Made by a program: the position numbers and the translations under genes. Positions 17,566 to 25,667 of a stretch of 64,000 nucleotides of DNA are shown one piece after another. Under the pieces are notes generated by a model. The model made no database searches and was not told the DNA's origin. It worked only from the letters and a program-made list of their open reading frames with translations. The stretch is taken from NCBI GenBank assembly GCA_947089145.1, contig CAMUJH010000004.1, positions 50,601 through 114,600 on the forward strand. Direction: 5' to 3'. Position 1 is the first letter of the stretch, and each line of letters opens with the position of its first letter. This stretch comes from an uncultured Hungatella sp. GTDB taxonomy: Bacteria > Bacillota > Clostridia > Lachnospirales > Lachnospiraceae.

Positions 17566-18066
17566 GTGCAGGATAAAGTAAGGCAAAGGTATGGCACTAA
17601 GGAGAGCCGTCTGGTGGAAAAGTATATACAGACCAACCGCCTCCATAAGAAAGTGCTGGAGCAGAGACTGAATGCTACCGGGATCTACCGAAGCCAGCAC
17701 CAGCTTTTAATGAATGTGGCAGAAAATCCTCAAGTCTCCCAGAAAGGTCTGGCCAGGCTTTTGGGGGTGTCTACGGCAACCATTGCCGTATCCTTAAAAA
17801 AGCTGGAGCAGGGGGGATATATAGAGAGGCAGATGGATGCCAAAGACAACCGCATTAACCGAATCTGCATTACAGAGAAGGGGACGGAGGCTGTGGAGAA
17901 AAGCATTGCGATTTTTGAGAAACTGGAGCAGACGATGTTTTCGGGATTTTCCCAGGAGGATTTTCAGCAGATGGGGGATCTTTTGGACAGGATATATCAT
18001 AACCTTGAACTGTATGAGTCCCGGGAACACAAGGCCGCCAAAGGGCAGAAAGGAGAGAAGTTGTAA
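17566..18066 (+). CDS. MarR-family transcriptional regulator
   Basis: 166 residues, GTG start at 17566 preceded by GGAAAGGGTGG. The winged helix-turn-helix spans about residues 45-115: QHQLLMNVAENPQVSQKGLA, then LLGVSTATIAVSLKKLEQGG and the wing IERQMDAKDNRINRICITEK. It is the first gene of an operon with two ABC exporter subunits, the common design in which a MarR repressor responds to a toxic ligand and frees its own exporter. It is spaced directly against the next start codon. Confidence 0.9.
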   Translation: MQDKVRQRYGTKESRLVEKYIQTNRLHKKVLEQRLNATGIYRSQHQLLMNVAENPQVSQKGLARLLGVSTATIAVSLKKLEQGGYIERQMDAKDNRINRICITEKGTEAVEKSIAIFEKLEQTMFSGFSQEDFQQMGDLLDRIYHNLELYESREHKAAKGQKGEKL

Positions 18067-19806
18067 ATGAAACGGTACATGAAGTATATTAAGCCATACA
18101 GGGCGGCGTTTATCCTGGCGCCTCTTTGCATGCTGACAGAGGTGTTCGGGGAGATCATGCTGCCGAAACTGATGTCTATGATCATCAATAACGGCGTTCC
18201 CCAGCGGAATATGTCTTATATTCTGGGTATAGGGACGGTGATGGTGGTAATGGCCGTGTTTATGGCATTAGGCGGCATAGGGGGAGCGTACTTTTCCTCT
18301 AAGGCGTCTATTTGCTTTACCAGCGATCTGAGGCAGGAGCTGTTTGACAAGGTACAGGATTTTTCGTTTAAAAACATTGACCAGTTCAGCACAGGCTCCC
18401 TGGTGACCCGGCTGACCAATGACATCCAGCAGGTGCAGCAGGTGACCATGATGGGGCTGAGGATGATGTTTAGGGCGCCTGGGATGCTGATTGGCGCCCT
18501 GATTATGGCATTTATGATGAATGGCAGGCTGGCGGCAGTGATCCTGGTGGTGATTCCGTTTCTGACAGCGGCCATTGCCCTGATCTTAAAGACCGCATTT
18601 CCCAGGTTCACGGTGATGCAGAAAAAGCTGGATCGGTTAAATTCCGGCATACAGGAGTCGCTGACCAATGTGCGGGTGGTTAAATCTTTTGTCAGGGAAG
18701 ATTTTGAGGCGGATAAGTTCAGAGATATGAACCGGGACCTGAAAGAAAACAGCCTGCGGGCCATGAATATTGTGATTATGACCATGCCGGTAATGATGCT
18801 GGCCATGAATGTTACCACCCTGGCAGTGGTGTGGTACGGCGGCAACATGATCATCGCAGGACAGATGCTGGTAGGGGATTTGACGGCATTTACCACGTAC
18901 ATTGTGCAGATCCTCATGTCCCTGATGATGCTTTCCATGGTGCTTCTCCAGAGTTCCAGGGCCATGGCGTCAATTAAGCGGATTAATGAGGTAATGGATA
19001 CTGCCATTGACTTGTCAGATAAGGATGCTTCCAGGAAGGATCTTCTGGTAAAGGAAGGGAAGGTGGAGTTTCGCAACGTCGCTTTCAGCTACCATGAGGA
19101 GGCAGGAGAAAAGGTGCTGGCCGGCATCAGCTTTACAGCTATGCCCGGACAGACCGTAGGAATTATCGGAGCTACGGGAAGCGGAAAGACGACTTTGGTG
19201 CAGCTGATTCCCAGGCTTTACGATGTCAGTTCGGGCTGCGTTTTAGTAGACGGCGTGGATGTGCGGCAATATTCCCTGAAAAATCTGAGGGAAGGCGTGG
19301 GCATGGTCCTGCAGAAGAATGTGCTGTTTTCCGGAACCATTGAGGAGAACTTAAGGTGGGGCGATGAATACGCTTCTGAGGCGGAGATCCGTGAAGCCGC
19401 AGAGTGCGCCCAGGCCAATGGGTTTATCACTTCTTTTACAGACGGATACCAGATGGATCTGGGGCAGGGAGGCGTCAACGTGTCCGGAGGGCAGAAGCAG
19501 CGTCTGTGCATTGCCAGGGCATTGCTTAAAAAACCGAAGATTTTAATTCTGGATGACAGCACCAGTGCGGTGGATACGGCTACAGAGGCAAAGATACGCC
19601 ACTGCTTTGCAACGGATCTAAAGGACACGACCAAGATTATAATTGCCCAGAGAATTGGCTCCGTGGAGGAGGCGGATCTGATCATAGTGCTGGATGACGG
19701 AATGATTATCGGCATGGGCAGCCACAGGGATTTGATGGAAAACTGCCAGGCTTATCAGGAGATCTACTATTCACAGAGAGACAGGGAAAAGGAGGCAGGC
19801 GCGTGA
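18067..19806 (+). CDS. Heterodimeric ABC exporter, subunit with degenerate catalytic site
   Basis: 579 residues: six-helix exporter domain (1-310) fused to an ATPase domain (335-565). Walker A GATGSGKTT is near 366-374 and the signature VSGGQ near 472. Walker B is followed by Asp instead of the catalytic Glu (LILDDSTS). That change marks the non-hydrolysing site of heterodimeric exporters such as LmrC/BmrC/TM287. Its partner is the next gene, which overlaps its stop. Likely exports drugs or peptides under MarR control. Confidence 0.9.
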   Translation: MKRYMKYIKPYRAAFILAPLCMLTEVFGEIMLPKLMSMIINNGVPQRNMSYILGIGTVMVVMAVFMALGGIGGAYFSSKASICFTSDLRQELFDKVQDFSFKNIDQFSTGSLVTRLTNDIQQVQQVTMMGLRMMFRAPGMLIGALIMAFMMNGRLAAVILVVIPFLTAAIALILKTAFPRFTVMQKKLDRLNSGIQESLTNVRVVKSFVREDFEADKFRDMNRDLKENSLRAMNIVIMTMPVMMLAMNVTTLAVVWYGGNMIIAGQMLVGDLTAFTTYIVQILMSLMMLSMVLLQSSRAMASIKRINEVMDTAIDLSDKDASRKDLLVKEGKVEFRNVAFSYHEEAGEKVLAGISFTAMPGQTVGIIGATGSGKTTLVQLIPRLYDVSSGCVLVDGVDVRQYSLKNLREGVGMVLQKNVLFSGTIEENLRWGDEYASEAEIREAAECAQANGFITSFTDGYQMDLGQGGVNVSGGQKQRLCIARALLKKPKILILDDSTSAVDTATEAKIRHCFATDLKDTTKIIIAQRIGSVEEADLIIVLDDGMIIGMGSHRDLMENCQAYQEIYYSQRDREKEAGA

Positions 19807-21749
19807 TGAGGGATATGGAAAACGGCAAAAGGGAAGAAAGCCGGAATCCGGAGGAACCGGGAAAACGCCAGGACGGCCAGGCGGCCCTGGCAGAGAGGCT
19901 GAAACGGCGGTACGCAAGGGCAGTGCCCCAGAGAAGAGGGCCCATGGGGCCTGGAGGCCATGGACCTGGCAGACAGAGAGCCATGGCAAAGGGGGCTCCC
20001 AAGAACAGCAGGGCTACCATAAAAAGGCTGCTGTCGTATCTCAATGAGGATAAGGCGAAGATGGGTCTGGCGTTTTTCTGCGTTATTGTAAACACAGTGG
20101 CTTCTCTGGCCGGCTCCTATATGCTTAGGCCCATTATTAACCGGTACATTGCTCCCATGGATCAAACCAGGGGCGATGCCGCCGGGCTGGCAAAGGCGCT
20201 GTTTGCAATGGCTTTGGTGTATGCGGCAGGGGTGGCGGCCAATTATGCCCAGGCAAAGGTAATGCTTACGGTGGCCCAGAATTCCCTGCAGAAAATAAGG
20301 GACGATCTCTTTACCAAAATGCAGACCCTTCCGGTAAGGTTTTATGATACCAACAACAACGGGGATCTGATGAGCCGGTTTACCAATGACGTGGACACAG
20401 TGGGACAGATGCTGTCCAACACGCTGGTGCAGCTGTTTTCCGGCGCATTAAGCATCATCGGGACTCTTGGGCTGATGCTGTACACCAATGTTTATCTGAC
20501 AGCCATTACGATTATCATGGTTCCGGTTATGATGAAGGCGGGAGGCGCGGTGGCAAGGCGGAGCCAGAAATATTTTTCGGCCCAGCAGGCTTCCCTGGGA
20601 GCAGTTAACGGTTACGTGGAAGAAACCGTTACAGGGCAGAAGGTGGTAAAAGTGTTCTGCCATGAGGACACTGCAAAGGAGGAGTTTCGCATCCTGAATC
20701 AGGATCTGCGGGACAATCAGATTAAGGCCCAGTTTTTCGGCGGGATCATGGGGCCTGTTATGGGAAATTTAAGCCAGATTAACTATTCCCTGACTGCCTG
20801 CATCGGAGGAATCTTATGCATCTGGAAAAACTTTGATGTCGGCGGGCTGACAGTGTTTCTGAATTTTTCCAGGCATTTTTCCCGTCCGATTAATGAGATC
20901 TCCATGCAGGTGAGCAATGTATTTTCCGCTTTGGCAGGAGCGGAGAGGGTGTTTGCGGTGATGGATGAAGAGCCGGAGGCGCCGGATGACAGGGATGCCG
21001 CAGTGCTTGCCCCTATGGAGGGCCATGTGATCCTTGACCATGTTACCTTTGGATATACCCCTGACAAGGTGATCTTAAAAGACATCAGCCTGTATGCCAA
21101 GCCGGGGCAGAAGATTGCCTTTGTAGGTTCCACGGGGGCGGGAAAAACCACCATTACCAATTTGCTGAACCGGTTTTATGACATCCAATCCGGAAGCATT
21201 ACCATAGACGGGGTGGATATCCGGCATCTGAACCGTCATAACTTAAGGGAAAATATTGCCATGGTTCTTCAGGATACCCATCTGTTTACAGGCACGGTGC
21301 GGGAAAATATCCGGTACGGGCGCCTTGACGCAACCGATGAGGAAGTGGTTCAGGCGGCCAAGACGGCAAGCGCCCATTCCTTCATTATGCGGCTTCCCAA
21401 GGGATATGATACGATGCTGGAAGGCGACGGTGCCAATTTAAGCCAGGGGCAGAGACAGCTTCTGAATATTGCCAGGGCGGCAGTGTCAAAGGCGCCTGTC
21501 CTGGTTTTGGATGAGGCTACCAGCTCCGTGGATACCAGGACCGAGAAGCATATCGAGCACGGCATGGATCGGCTGATGGCCAACAGGACTACCTTTGTGA
21601 TTGCCCACAGGCTGTCAACTGTGCGCAACGCCAATGCCATAATGGTGCTGGAGCACGGGGAGATTATGGAGAGGGGAAGCCATGAGGAGCTTCTGGACAT
21701 GAAAGGGCGGTATTATGAACTGTATACGGGAGTAAAGGAACTGGACTAA
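19806..21749 (+). CDS. Heterodimeric ABC exporter, catalytically complete subunit
   Basis: About 647 residues. The ATG at 19806 overlaps the preceding TGA; a GTG at 19803 is the alternative, and AAGGAGG is at 19790-19796. An unusual N-terminal tail of about 70 residues rich in Arg, Gly and Pro (RRGPMGPGGHGPGRQR) precedes the six-helix membrane domain. The ATPase domain has Walker A GSTGAGKTT (about 441), signature LSQGQ (about 545) and the normal LDEATSS with catalytic Glu. Together with the upstream subunit it gives the one-good-site, one-bad-site architecture of LmrCD-type multidrug exporters. Confidence 0.9.
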   Translation: MRDMENGKREESRNPEEPGKRQDGQAALAERLKRRYARAVPQRRGPMGPGGHGPGRQRAMAKGAPKNSRATIKRLLSYLNEDKAKMGLAFFCVIVNTVASLAGSYMLRPIINRYIAPMDQTRGDAAGLAKALFAMALVYAAGVAANYAQAKVMLTVAQNSLQKIRDDLFTKMQTLPVRFYDTNNNGDLMSRFTNDVDTVGQMLSNTLVQLFSGALSIIGTLGLMLYTNVYLTAITIIMVPVMMKAGGAVARRSQKYFSAQQASLGAVNGYVEETVTGQKVVKVFCHEDTAKEEFRILNQDLRDNQIKAQFFGGIMGPVMGNLSQINYSLTACIGGILCIWKNFDVGGLTVFLNFSRHFSRPINEISMQVSNVFSALAGAERVFAVMDEEPEAPDDRDAAVLAPMEGHVILDHVTFGYTPDKVILKDISLYAKPGQKIAFVGSTGAGKTTITNLLNRFYDIQSGSITIDGVDIRHLNRHNLRENIAMVLQDTHLFTGTVRENIRYGRLDATDEEVVQAAKTASAHSFIMRLPKGYDTMLEGDGANLSQGQRQLLNIARAAVSKAPVLVLDEATSSVDTRTEKHIEHGMDRLMANRTTFVIAHRLSTVRNANAIMVLEHGEIMERGSHEELLDMKGRYYELYTGVKELD

Positions 21750-21800
21750 AACGATTAGGTCAGCAAAAAGACAGTATTCCATGGGAAGGCAGGAAAGGAA

Positions 21801-22658
21801 ATGTCAGTTTTAAATCAGTTAAAGGATGAACAGCTTTTTACCAATGCAGAGCAGGAGGTGGTCCGTTACATCCTTCAGAACCCAAAGGCGGTCATTCACG
21901 CAACGATCAATGAAATAGCAGAAGCGGCCTACTCGTCTCCGTCCACCATCGGGCGGGTGTGCAAGAAGCTGGGCCTGGCCGGATTTGCAGAGCTGAAGAT
22001 AAAGATTGCAACAGAGCTGGACCGGCTTCTTGAGAATCAGGAGGCGGTGGATGTGATGCTGCCGGTGAGGAGGGAGGATCAGGTAAAGGATTTCCCCAAA
22101 ATCCTGTTTAACCTTCACCATCAGGCTCTTTTAAGCGCATACCATTCCGTTGACATCCGCGTGGTGCAGCGGGTGGCGGATGTGCTGTACCGGGCGGACT
22201 ATGTGTACGTGCTGGGGTCCCAGCAGTCCTTTATTCTTGCGCAGGATTTTCTGTGCAAGACAGCCAAGCTGGGACTTCCCTTTTCCAATCCGTCTATGGT
22301 AGGATTCAACAATAACCTTTATTGCCAGAGAAAAGCAAAAAGACAGGCTGCGCTGATTATTTCCCAGTATGCGGACAGCCGGAAGGTAAGAAGGTGGATC
22401 GATGATCTGAAGCATATTAAAAGTGAAATCTGCCTTGTTACAGGAAACGCAAAAAGCCCCAATATAAAGAGGGCAAATCATGCCATCATTATCGACAACG
22501 AGGAAGAGATCGTGGGAAAAATCGGAAATTTCGCTTCCCGCACCGGGATGACCTATGTGCTGGATATTTTGTATATGGCTCTGTTTGCGAAAGACTATGA
22601 TAAAAATCTGGAAACCATCCGGAATTTTCTGAAAGACAGAGAAAGGCCGGACTGGTAA
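21801..22658 (+). CDS. RpiR/MurR-family sugar-phosphate regulator
   Basis: 285 residues: N-terminal helix-turn-helix (residues 1-75, EIAEAAYSSPSTIGRVCKKL) and a C-terminal SIS sugar-phosphate-binding domain (about 120-260, VYVLGSQQSFILAQDF). The last residues are followed by palindromes and a candidate promoter before the glycosidase gene, so it most likely controls the glycosidase and PTS permease downstream, sensing a phosphorylated sugar. GGAAAGGAA lies just before the ATG. Confidence 0.9.
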   Translation: MSVLNQLKDEQLFTNAEQEVVRYILQNPKAVIHATINEIAEAAYSSPSTIGRVCKKLGLAGFAELKIKIATELDRLLENQEAVDVMLPVRREDQVKDFPKILFNLHHQALLSAYHSVDIRVVQRVADVLYRADYVYVLGSQQSFILAQDFLCKTAKLGLPFSNPSMVGFNNNLYCQRKAKRQAALIISQYADSRKVRRWIDDLKHIKSEICLVTGNAKSPNIKRANHAIIIDNEEEIVGKIGNFASRTGMTYVLDILYMALFAKDYDKNLETIRNFLKDRERPDW

Positions 22659-22660
22659 AA

Positions 22661-22765
22661 TTCGGTAAGAAATACCGAAAATATTGAAAAAAACAGGACG
22701 ACTTTGGGTAATGGTTACCATTGTTTCTGCAGAATCTTGTCAAATTACCGAAAAAAATTTATGTT
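22661..22765 (+). promoter_or_regulatory. Operator and promoter region before the glycosidase gene
   Basis: Inverted repeat TTCGGTA-5-TACCGAA (22661-22679), a 13-bp palindrome AATGGTTACCATT (22710-22722) and a half site TTACCGAA (22745-22752). The half site falls inside a candidate promoter TTGTCA (22737-22742)-17-TATGTT (22760-22765). The repeated TTACCGAA unit is the best guess for the RpiR binding sequence. Confidence 0.55.
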
Positions 22766-22808
22766 TATATTACAAAAGATTTATAGAAATTTAAGGAGGC
22801 AGGTACAA

Positions 22809-24200
22809 ATGGAGAAAAAACCAATCAAAGTCGTTACTATCGGCGGCGGCAGCAGCTACACACCGGAGCTTATGGAAGGCTTTATTAAGCGGTATGAGGA
22901 GCTGCCTATTAAGGAAATCTGGCTTGTGGACATTGAGGACGGCAAGGAAAAGCTGGAGATCGTGGGAGCTATGGCTCAGAGAATGTGGGATGCGACGCCT
23001 TATGGGGTAAAGGTGCATCTGACTCTGGACCGCAGGGAGGCTCTTCCCGGCGCTGACTTTGTTACAACCCAGTTTCGTGTCGGCCTTTTAAACGCCAGAA
23101 TTAAGGACGAGCGTATCCCTCTTTCCCATGGCATGATGGGGCAGGAAACCAACGGAGCAGGCGGCATGTTCAAGGCGTTCCGTACTATCCCGGTGATTCT
23201 GGATATTGTAAAGGATATGAAGGAGCTGTGCCCGGATGCATGGCTGATTAACTTTACTAACCCGTCAGGAATGATCACGGAGACTGTAATCAAACACGGC
23301 GGCTGGAAGAAATGCATCGGCTTATGCAATGTGCCTCTGGGATTCCTTCGCAGAGAGCCTGGCCTTCTGGATATGCCGGAGGAGGAACTGTTCCATCAGT
23401 TTGCAGGCCTGAACCACTTCCACTGGCATAAGGTTACAGACAGCCAGGGCAATGACAGGACGCCTGAGATCATTGCCAAGATGAACTCCGGAGACGACGG
23501 CACGCCGGCTAACATTTTCAAGGCCATGTTCCTTAGCGATCAGTTAAATCAGATGAATCTGATTCCCTGCGGCTACCACAGATACTACTATCTGCAGGAA
23601 GAGATGTTAAAGCACAGCTTAGAGGAGTATGAGGGCATCGGAACCAGAGGCGAGCAGGTAAAGAAGACGGAAGCGGAACTGTTTGAACTGTACAAAGATC
23701 CCAACTTAAACTATAAGCCGGAACAGCTGACCAAGAGAGGCGGAACCTACTACAGCGATGCCGCCTGCGAGTGCATCAGCTCGATTTACAATGACAAGAG
23801 GCAGATCATGATTGTCAGCACAGAGAACAAGGGCGCCCTGGAGGATCTGCCTTATGACAGCATCGTGGAAGTGTCTTCCATGATCACTGGCAAAGGGGCT
23901 ATCCCCATTACCTGGGGCAAGTTTGAATCTGCGGAGCGGGGATGGGTTCAGGTAATGAAAGCTATGGAAGAGTGCGTGATTAAGGCTGCCATTACAGGTG
24001 ATTACGGTCTGGCCCTTCAGGCATTCCTGCTGAATCCGCTGGTAATCGGCGGCGGATGCGCCAAGAGCCTGCTGGATGAAATGCTGGTTGCCCACAAGAA
24101 GTACCTGCCTCAGTTTGCCGACAAGATTGCCCAGCTGGAAAAAGAGGGCGTTACGGTGAAAGACAAAGTAGTCTGCGATCTCATCGCTCAGGGACTGTAA
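22809..24200 (+). CDS. Glycoside hydrolase family 4 (6-phospho-beta-glucosidase type)
   Basis: 463 residues from ATG 22809, set by AAGGAGG at 22793-22799; the frame is open further upstream but without a ribosome site. It has the NAD-binding start VTIGGGSSYTPELMEGF, INFTNPSGM, the metal-binding Cys in GLCNVPLGF, and His residues in GLNHFHWHK, all standard for GH4 enzymes. These use NAD+ and a divalent metal to cleave phosphorylated disaccharides. The PTS permease next door would deliver such a substrate. The exact sugar (cellobiose-, chitobiose- or other 6-phosphate) cannot be read from sequence. Confidence 0.9.
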   Translation: MEKKPIKVVTIGGGSSYTPELMEGFIKRYEELPIKEIWLVDIEDGKEKLEIVGAMAQRMWDATPYGVKVHLTLDRREALPGADFVTTQFRVGLLNARIKDERIPLSHGMMGQETNGAGGMFKAFRTIPVILDIVKDMKELCPDAWLINFTNPSGMITETVIKHGGWKKCIGLCNVPLGFLRREPGLLDMPEEELFHQFAGLNHFHWHKVTDSQGNDRTPEIIAKMNSGDDGTPANIFKAMFLSDQLNQMNLIPCGYHRYYYLQEEMLKHSLEEYEGIGTRGEQVKKTEAELFELYKDPNLNYKPEQLTKRGGTYYSDAACECISSIYNDKRQIMIVSTENKGALEDLPYDSIVEVSSMITGKGAIPITWGKFESAERGWVQVMKAMEECVIKAAITGDYGLALQAFLLNPLVIGGGCAKSLLDEMLVAHKKYLPQFADKIAQLEKEGVTVKDKVVCDLIAQGL

Positions 24201-24227
24201 GCAGGAAGGCCAACAGGGGGTGGAATT

Positions 24228-25547
24228 ATGACAGAAAAAATTATGAACGGGCTTCTTGTGTTTGCAGCAAAACTTTCCAGCCAGAGACATCTCTCTGCCA
24301 TCCGGAACGGGTTTAGCTCCCTGCTTCCCGTAGTTGTTACCGGTGCGTTTTGTACCCTGATTTCCAACGTAGTGTGTAATGTGCGTCCTGGATACATATC
24401 TCTTGCCAATGTTCCCGGCATGGGCTGGCTTGCCAGCCTGAACCCGGTGTTTACGGCTGCCAACTACGGCACCATGAGCTTTATTACCATAGGGATCGTG
24501 ATTTTGATCGCCTTAGGACTTGGGGAGAGCTACGGGGTTAAGGATTATGCACTGGCTCCGGTGGCCCTGGGAGCTTACATTTCCCTGTGCCTGACCACTG
24601 CAGAGGTACAGTGCGCGGCGGCAGAGGGAGGGATTCACGAGGTAGCCAATGTATTGGCAGCCAGCTTTACCGATGCCAAGGGGCTGTTCGTGGGACTGAT
24701 CACGGCATTGTGTGCCACGGAGCTGTACTGCCGTCTGGTTCAGAGCGGAAAGCTGGAGATCAAGCTTCCGGAGGGAGTGCCTTCCAATGTGGCCAGGTCT
24801 TTTACAGTCCTGTTCCCATCCTGCATTACCATTTTGGCGGTTTCTTTAGTGGGATTTGTGTTTAACAAGCTTACGGGAATGACCATATTCGTGGCCATCA
24901 CCACATTTATCCAGGCTCCGCTTATGAACATCCTTACCGGCCTGCCGGGATATCTGTTCCTGATTTTCATGAGCACGGTGCTGTGGACATTCGGTATTCA
25001 CGGAACCCAGACGCTGAGCGCTATTTATTCTCCCATTCTGCTGGCAGCTTATGCGGAGAATGAGGCGGCGTATGCAGCAGGCACAACAGTGCCCAACATT
25101 ATCTGCTCTCCGTTTATGTCCTGTTTCTCCATTATCACAGGAGCCGGAATTACAGGCGGACTGCTGATTGCCATAATGCTGTTTTCCAAGAGGGACGATT
25201 ATCGGGCCATCGCCAAGATTGCCATTCCCTGTGCGATTTTCAATATTAATGAGCCGGTTACCTTCGGTCTGCCAATCGTGCTGAACCCGCTGCTTGCGAT
25301 TCCGTTTATGATTGCGCCGGCTGCATCTGCAACCTTTGCATACTTTATGACTTCTATCGGATTCTGCGGAAAAATGGTGGTGAACTCTCCATGGACAACG
25401 CCGCCGGTACTGATGGGCTTCCTTTCATCAGGAGGCTCCATCGGGGCGGCAATCACCCAGCTTCTGTGCATCCTTATTGCGGCAGTTATCTATACGCCGT
25501 TTGTACTGGCTGCTAACCATCAGAAGCCGGTGGAAGAAGAGGAATAG
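24228..25547 (+). CDS. PTS EIIC permease, lactose/cellobiose type
   Basis: 439 residues, about ten hydrophobic segments, with motifs of the Lac/Cel EIIC family: FGIHGTQTLSAIYSPIL, then FNINEPVTFGLPIVLNP containing the conserved NEP substrate-site motif, and SPWTTPPVLMGFLSSGG. It is 27 bp behind the glycosidase and ends at a strong terminator. No EIIA or EIIB gene accompanies it, so those must be encoded elsewhere. The product would take up and phosphorylate a beta-disaccharide for the GH4 enzyme. Confidence 0.9.
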   Translation: MTEKIMNGLLVFAAKLSSQRHLSAIRNGFSSLLPVVVTGAFCTLISNVVCNVRPGYISLANVPGMGWLASLNPVFTAANYGTMSFITIGIVILIALGLGESYGVKDYALAPVALGAYISLCLTTAEVQCAAAEGGIHEVANVLAASFTDAKGLFVGLITALCATELYCRLVQSGKLEIKLPEGVPSNVARSFTVLFPSCITILAVSLVGFVFNKLTGMTIFVAITTFIQAPLMNILTGLPGYLFLIFMSTVLWTFGIHGTQTLSAIYSPILLAAYAENEAAYAAGTTVPNIICSPFMSCFSIITGAGITGGLLIAIMLFSKRDDYRAIAKIAIPCAIFNINEPVTFGLPIVLNPLLAIPFMIAPAASATFAYFMTSIGFCGKMVVNSPWTTPPVLMGFLSSGGSIGAAITQLLCILIAAVIYTPFVLAANHQKPVEEEE

Positions 25548-25565
25548 GAATTGACTTTATAAAAG

Positions 25566-25613
25566 GGCTGTTGTGCCATAACGAACATGTTTATGGCACA
25601 ACAGCCTTTTTTT
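25566..25613 (+). terminator. Terminator of the glycosidase-PTS operon
   Basis: Perfect 16-bp stem GGCTGTTGTGCCATAA (25566-25581) with TTATGGCACAACAGCC (25591-25606), then seven T. A second perfect 14-bp hairpin, GGCAGCGGCGTAGG/CCTACGCCGCTGCC (25623-25636, 25647-25660), follows without a clear T run. Confidence 0.92.
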
Positions 25614-25667
25614 CAGGCGGCTGGCAGCGGCGTAGGAACGTATGTCCCTACGCCGCTGCCGGCCGTT

